A stretch of 8,922 nt of DNA. Origin: Pelomonas sp966111775 (lineage in GTDB: Bacteria > Pseudomonadota > Gammaproteobacteria > Burkholderiales > Burkholderiaceae_C). A program made the position numbers and the translations under genes. Positions 6,740 through 8,922 of this stretch are shown piece after piece. Location: the NCBI GenBank assembly GCA_966111775.1, contig CBHWBD010000213.1:1-8922 (forward strand). The letters run 5' to 3'. Under the pieces are notes generated by a model, which searched no databases, was not told the origin of the DNA, and saw nothing but the letters and a program-made list of their open reading frames with translations. Positions within the stretch are counted from its first letter, which is position 1; the number at the start of each line of letters is the position of its first letter.

Positions 6740-6815
6740 GTGAAGCCCTCGGGTGAGGGCGTCGTTGGGATGGAGTCACTGTAGGCGGCCGCTCGGTGCC
6801 GAGGTGGGCAATATT
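6740..6815 (-). ncRNA. Possible small RNA ending at the leftward terminator
   Basis: A leftward RNA starting near the AT-rich AATATT (6810-6815) would be about 100 bases long. It would contain the GCCCTC/GAGGGC hairpin (6760-6745) and end at the terminator at 6708. Compact hairpins followed by a U-tract terminator are the usual shape of a bacterial sRNA. A CTGACC box (6841-6836) is the only -35-like match and its spacing of 19-20 is too long. I do not recognise a known family. This rests mainly on the otherwise orphan terminator. Confidence 0.25.
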
Positions 6816-6844
6816 CACTTGCGCCTGCCGCTTTCGGTCAGTTG

Positions 6845-6881
6845 GGGACAGAGCTTCTCGCGTCGCTCCAAGGTCTGTCCC
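6845..6881. repeat. 8-bp inverted repeat just upstream of the UPF0149 start
   Basis: GGGACAGA (6845-6852) and TCTGTCCC (6874-6881) are perfect inverted copies with a 21-base spacer that ends 16 bases before the ATG at 6897. From general memory, GGGGACAGA...TCTGTCCC motifs recur between genes in proteobacteria, sometimes near RAYT-type transposases, so it may be a REP-like remnant. It would also form a stem in the mRNA leader. Confidence 0.5.
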
Positions 6882-6896
6882 GCAAAATCAGCAGCT

Positions 6897-7646
6897 ATGT
6901 CCGCCCCCCAGCACCCCGCCGCCGAATCCTTCTCCGAAGCCGAACTGGAGCGCCTGCAGGCCCTGCTGGACGCGTTGCCGGCGCCGCTGGAGCCGCTGGA
7001 CGTCAGCATGCTCGACGGCTATCTCTGCGGCGTGCTGCTGCAGCCCGAGGCCGTGCCGCTGAACGCCTGGCTGCCCCCGCTGCTGGACAGCGAAGGCCGG
7101 CCGACGCCGGCGCGGCTCAACGACGAGCTGCTGGCCCTGCTGCGCCGCCGCCACAAGGAGCTCAATGTCGCCATCGCCGGCCGGCAATGGTTCGACCCCT
7201 GGATCTTCGAACTCGACGAGGTCGAGAACCCCAGCGAGACGGTGCTGCCCTGGGTGGCCGGCTTCGCCCATGCGCTGGACGCCCATCCGGCCCTGATGCG
7301 CGGGCCCGAGGAGCCGCTGCTGGAGCCGCTGGCGGCGATTTATCTGCACCTGGACCCTGACGACCTCGAGGACGCCGACGCGCTGCTGGAGGAGATCGAA
7401 TCCCTGGAGCCACCGGCCGACCTGGACGAGGCCGTCGAGGGCCTAGTCAGCGCCGTGCTGATGCTGGCCGACGTGTCGCGGCCGCTCCGGGCGGCGCCGG
7501 GCCGTTCCCAAGGCGCCCGCGCCCCCGCGGGGGGCAGGTCGGGCGAGCCCGGCCGTGGGGGCACTAGCGATTCACCGCAGGCGCAAAAACCCGCTGGGCG
7601 TGCAGGCCCAGCCCGGTCGCGACCGAAGCAAACCGGTCGCCGCTGA
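6897..7646 (+). CDS. UPF0149 (YecA/YgfB-like) family protein with unusual tail
   Basis: This 249-residue, strongly acidic cytosolic protein has a UPF0149 domain from about 15 to 192. LEPLDVSMLDGYLCGVLL (31-48) and PWVAGFAHALDAHP (118-131) match the conserved Gly-Tyr and Trp-x-x-Gly-Phe regions. The biochemical role of most members is unclear; YgfB represses some stress genes in Pseudomonas. The start at 6897 begins right before the conserved region; an upstream in-frame ATG at 6753 would translate the hairpin-rich intergenic DNA. After ADVSRPL (191-197) the sequence switches to about 52 basic, Gly/Pro/Arg-rich residues with no resemblance to the domain and no SEC-C zinc motif as found in E. 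coli YecA. This tail is encoded by a GC-rich repeat (7484-7563) and then by antisense Hsp70-like sequence (7564-7646). The original stop has probably been lost or displaced. Confidence 0.8.
   Translation: MSAPQHPAAESFSEAELERLQALLDALPAPLEPLDVSMLDGYLCGVLLQPEAVPLNAWLPPLLDSEGRPTPARLNDELLALLRRRHKELNVAIAGRQWFDPWIFELDEVENPSETVLPWVAGFAHALDAHPALMRGPEEPLLEPLAAIYLHLDPDDLEDADALLEEIESLEPPADLDEAVEGLVSAVLMLADVSRPLRAAPGRSQGARAPAGGRSGEPGRGGTSDSPQAQKPAGRAGPARSRPKQTGRR
7484..7566. repeat. GC-rich intergenic repeat element between convergent genes
   Basis: The segment contains CCGTTCCCAAGGCGCCCG, then the hairpin GCCCCC-GCG-GGGGGC (7521-7535), CGGG/CCCG (7540-7551) and GTGGGGGCACTAG at the right end. From memory, elements of the form ...CCCAAGG...CCCCC..GGGGGGCAG...GTGGGGGC are dispersed at 3' ends of genes in Comamonadaceae and related Burkholderiales, possibly as terminators. 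Only one copy lies in this window, so repetition cannot be shown here. It supplies the tail of the UPF0149 protein and may have supplied the TAG stop of the Hsp70-like gene. Confidence 0.5.
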
Positions 7647-8847
7647 CGCGCGCGGCCTGCGGAAAGCCCGCGGCCATGCCGTCCACCAGCAGGCGCAGGC
7701 CCGTCGAGCCGCCGGTGAAGTAGAGGGCGTCGATCTGGGCGGGCTTCAGCCCGGCCATGGCGACGGTCTCGTGGGCGGTCGCGATGATGCGATCCAGGTC
7801 GGCGCGCAGCGCATCCACGGCGGTCTTCTCGCTCAGCGGCAGCACCAGGCCGGGCTCGACGTGGCCCAGGTCCACCGTCGTGTCCTCGCCGCCGGAGACG
7901 GCGATCTTGGCGCCCTCGGCGCGCGCGGCCAGCTCGTGGCCCAGGCGTTCCTCCAGCACCGTCATCAGCCGGGCATGCTGGCGCACGTCGTTGAACCAGC
8001 TCTTCATGCCCCGCCATTCGGCCACGCGCAGCGGCGAGTAGCAGGTGTTGATGAGGTGCCAGGTGGCGAGGTCGAAGTAGATGCCGCTGGGGACCTCGCG
8101 GCCGGTGGGCCCCGTGGCGCGGTAGCCGAACTCCTGCAGCAGGCCGGCCAGCTCGATGTGGCGGTCGAAGTCGGTGCCGGCGATGTGGACGCCGTGGCTG
8201 GCCAGGATGTCGTCGCGGCGCGCCAGGCGCTGCATGCGCTCGGGGCCGACGCGCACGATGGAGAAGTCGCTGGTGCCACCGCCGATGTCGGCCACCAGCA
8301 CGACCTGCTCGCGCGTGGTCTGCTGCTCGAAGTCGAAGGCCGCCGCGATGGGCTCGTACTGGAACTGCACCTCGCGGAAGCCCACCGCGCGGGCGCAGGC
8401 CTCCAGCTGGGCCTGGGCGGCTGAGTCGCGCTCGGGCTCGCCGTCGACGAAGAAGACCGGCCGGCCCAGCACCGCACGCTCGGGTTCGGCGGCCAGGCGG
8501 CGCAGGCGCTTCAGATAGCCCGCCACGATGTCCGCATATTTGGCACCCCGCCCCCCCCCGACATCGGTGGTCTGGTCGATCAGCGGCGAGCCCAGGATGC
8601 TCTTCATCGAGCGCATCAGCCGGCCGTCGTGGCCGGCCACGTAGGCGGCCACGGCGGCGCGCCCGAAAGCGCGTGGCGGGCCGTCGATGTCGTGCGGGCC
8701 CTCCGCGTAATAGAAGACGGCCGTGGGCATGGTGCGCTGGCCGGGTTCCAGCTCGATGAGGCGCATGCGGCCGTCGGCCTGGGGCACGGCGACGGCCGAA
8801 TTCGACGTGCCGAAGTCGATGGCGCAGAAATTGAGTGAGGTGTTCAT
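7564..8847 (-). CDS. YegD-type Hsp70-like protein (ATPase domain only)
   Basis: This 427-residue cytosolic Hsp70/actin-fold ATPase resembles E. coli YegD (450 residues). It lacks the substrate-binding and lid domains of DnaK, so classic chaperoning of peptides is doubtful. The nucleotide-site motifs are complete: phosphate-1 AIDFGTSNSAVAV (9-21, D11), MKSILG with K82 equivalent to DnaK K70, FQYEPIAAA (162-170, E165), phosphate-2 VADIGGGTSDFSI (185-197, D187 and T192) and adenosine-binding YFTGGSTG (376-383). The start at 8847 is preferred because family members begin just before the IDFGT strand. An in-frame ATG at 8865 adds 6 residues and has AGGGG directly touching it, too close for good initiation. 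A run of nine G (8559-8551) encodes G97-G99 in a surface loop. The 3' end overlaps the UPF0149 gene by 83 bases in the opposite direction. The cellular role of YegD proteins is not established. Confidence 0.9.
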   Translation of the reverse strand: MNTSLNFCAIDFGTSNSAVAVPQADGRMRLIELEPGQRTMPTAVFYYAEGPHDIDGPPRAFGRAAVAAYVAGHDGRLMRSMKSILGSPLIDQTTDVGGGRGAKYADIVAGYLKRLRRLAAEPERAVLGRPVFFVDGEPERDSAAQAQLEACARAVGFREVQFQYEPIAAAFDFEQQTTREQVVLVADIGGGTSDFSIVRVGPERMQRLARRDDILASHGVHIAGTDFDRHIELAGLLQEFGYRATGPTGREVPSGIYFDLATWHLINTCYSPLRVAEWRGMKSWFNDVRQHARLMTVLEERLGHELAARAEGAKIAVSGGEDTTVDLGHVEPGLVLPLSEKTAVDALRADLDRIIATAHETVAMAGLKPAQIDALYFTGGSTGLRLLVDGMAAGFPQAARVSGDRFASVATGLGLHAQRVFAPAVNR

Positions 8848-8896
8848 GACGTCACACCGAATCATCCCCTGGGGGCTTCACTGACGAGGGGCGCGG

Positions 8897-8902
8897 ATTC
8901 TA
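8897..8902 (-). promoter_or_regulatory. Possible -10 box for the Hsp70-like gene
   Basis: On the minus strand TAGAAT (8902-8897) matches five of six bases of TATAAT and lies 49 bases upstream of the preferred start codon. A -35 box at normal spacing would fall at or beyond the window edge, so it cannot be checked. A low-confidence call. Confidence 0.3.
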
Positions 8903-8922
8903 GGAACACAATCGCGCGCCTG

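Larger units (their letters stand above)
6479..6896. other. Gene-free, hairpin-rich divergent intergenic region
   Basis: This 418-base stretch separates the leftward MHYT gene from the rightward UPF0149 gene, so it should contain both promoters; I find no strong -35/-10 pair. AATATT at 6810-6815 is the best AT-rich core. It holds many short inverted repeats: GCTCAA/TTGAGC (6495-6513), TCACGC/GCGTGA (6523-6537), CGCGCC/GGCGCG (6605-6620), GGGCCT/AGGCCC (6624-6652), CGGCGC/GCGCCG (6653-6668), CTCGC/GCGAG (6674-6687), a leftward terminator (6708-6739), GCCCTC/GAGGGC (6745-6760) and GGGACAGA/TCTGTCCC (6845-6881). Short open frames here have no recognisable domain and I do not call them. Confidence 0.65.

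Noticed and set aside
6753..6896. Upstream in-frame ATG for the UPF0149 gene
   Set aside because: It would translate 48 codons of hairpin-rich intergenic DNA that look unlike any family member.
8848..8865. Upstream ATG for the Hsp70-like gene
   Set aside because: Its AGGGG touches the start codon with no spacer, and the family starts just before the IDFGT strand. It cannot be fully excluded.
1..8922. CRISPR array, tRNA, rRNA, insertion sequence or replication origin
   Set aside because: I found no regularly spaced repeat series, cloverleaf, transposase frame, target-site duplication or DnaA-box cluster.

Overview
The DNA is very GC-rich (around 70% by eye) and its genes have G/C-ending codons. 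The gene families (an orphan Bug receptor, a COG2918-type GshA, a UPF0149 protein, a YegD-type Hsp70 and an MHYT-GGDEF-EAL protein) suggest a betaproteobacterium of the order Burkholderiales, in the Roseateles/Rubrivivax/Leptothrix direction. That placement is inference; no rRNA or other marker gene is present.

Layout. Positions 1-122 are a leader with two adjacent strong hairpins. A rightward block follows: a Bug/TctC-type periplasmic solute-binding protein (123-1109), a SulP anion transporter with a STAS domain (1109-2776, sharing one base with the previous stop) and glutamate-cysteine ligase gshA (2823-4316). A leftward gene (6478-4313) encodes a membrane MHYT-GGDEF-EAL protein that meets gshA tail to tail; the two TAG stops share one CTAG palindrome. 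Positions 6479-6896 hold no convincing gene but carry many hairpins, an exact 15-base direct repeat and a good leftward intrinsic terminator. A rightward UPF0149 (YecA/YgfB-like) gene (6897-7646) then runs 83 bases into the 3' end of a leftward YegD-type Hsp70-like gene (8847-7564).

How the genes may work together. SulP and GshA could connect inorganic anion (possibly sulfate) uptake with glutathione synthesis, and the Bug protein may be a receptor tied to SulP by translational coupling; both links are inference. The MHYT protein has an apparently intact c-di-GMP phosphodiesterase (EAL) site and a broken cyclase (AADEF in place of GGDEF, Asn in place of the first metal Asp). This is the same arrangement as Pseudomonas aeruginosa NbdA, so it is probably a gas- or copper-responsive enzyme that lowers c-di-GMP.

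The points most worth a second look are the Bug-SulP coupling, the NbdA-like architecture, the shared CTAG stop, the hairpin-rich intergenic region with its leftward terminator, and the UPF0149 C-terminus, which appears to be translated from a repeat element plus antisense Hsp70 sequence. I did not find a clearly new multi-gene system.
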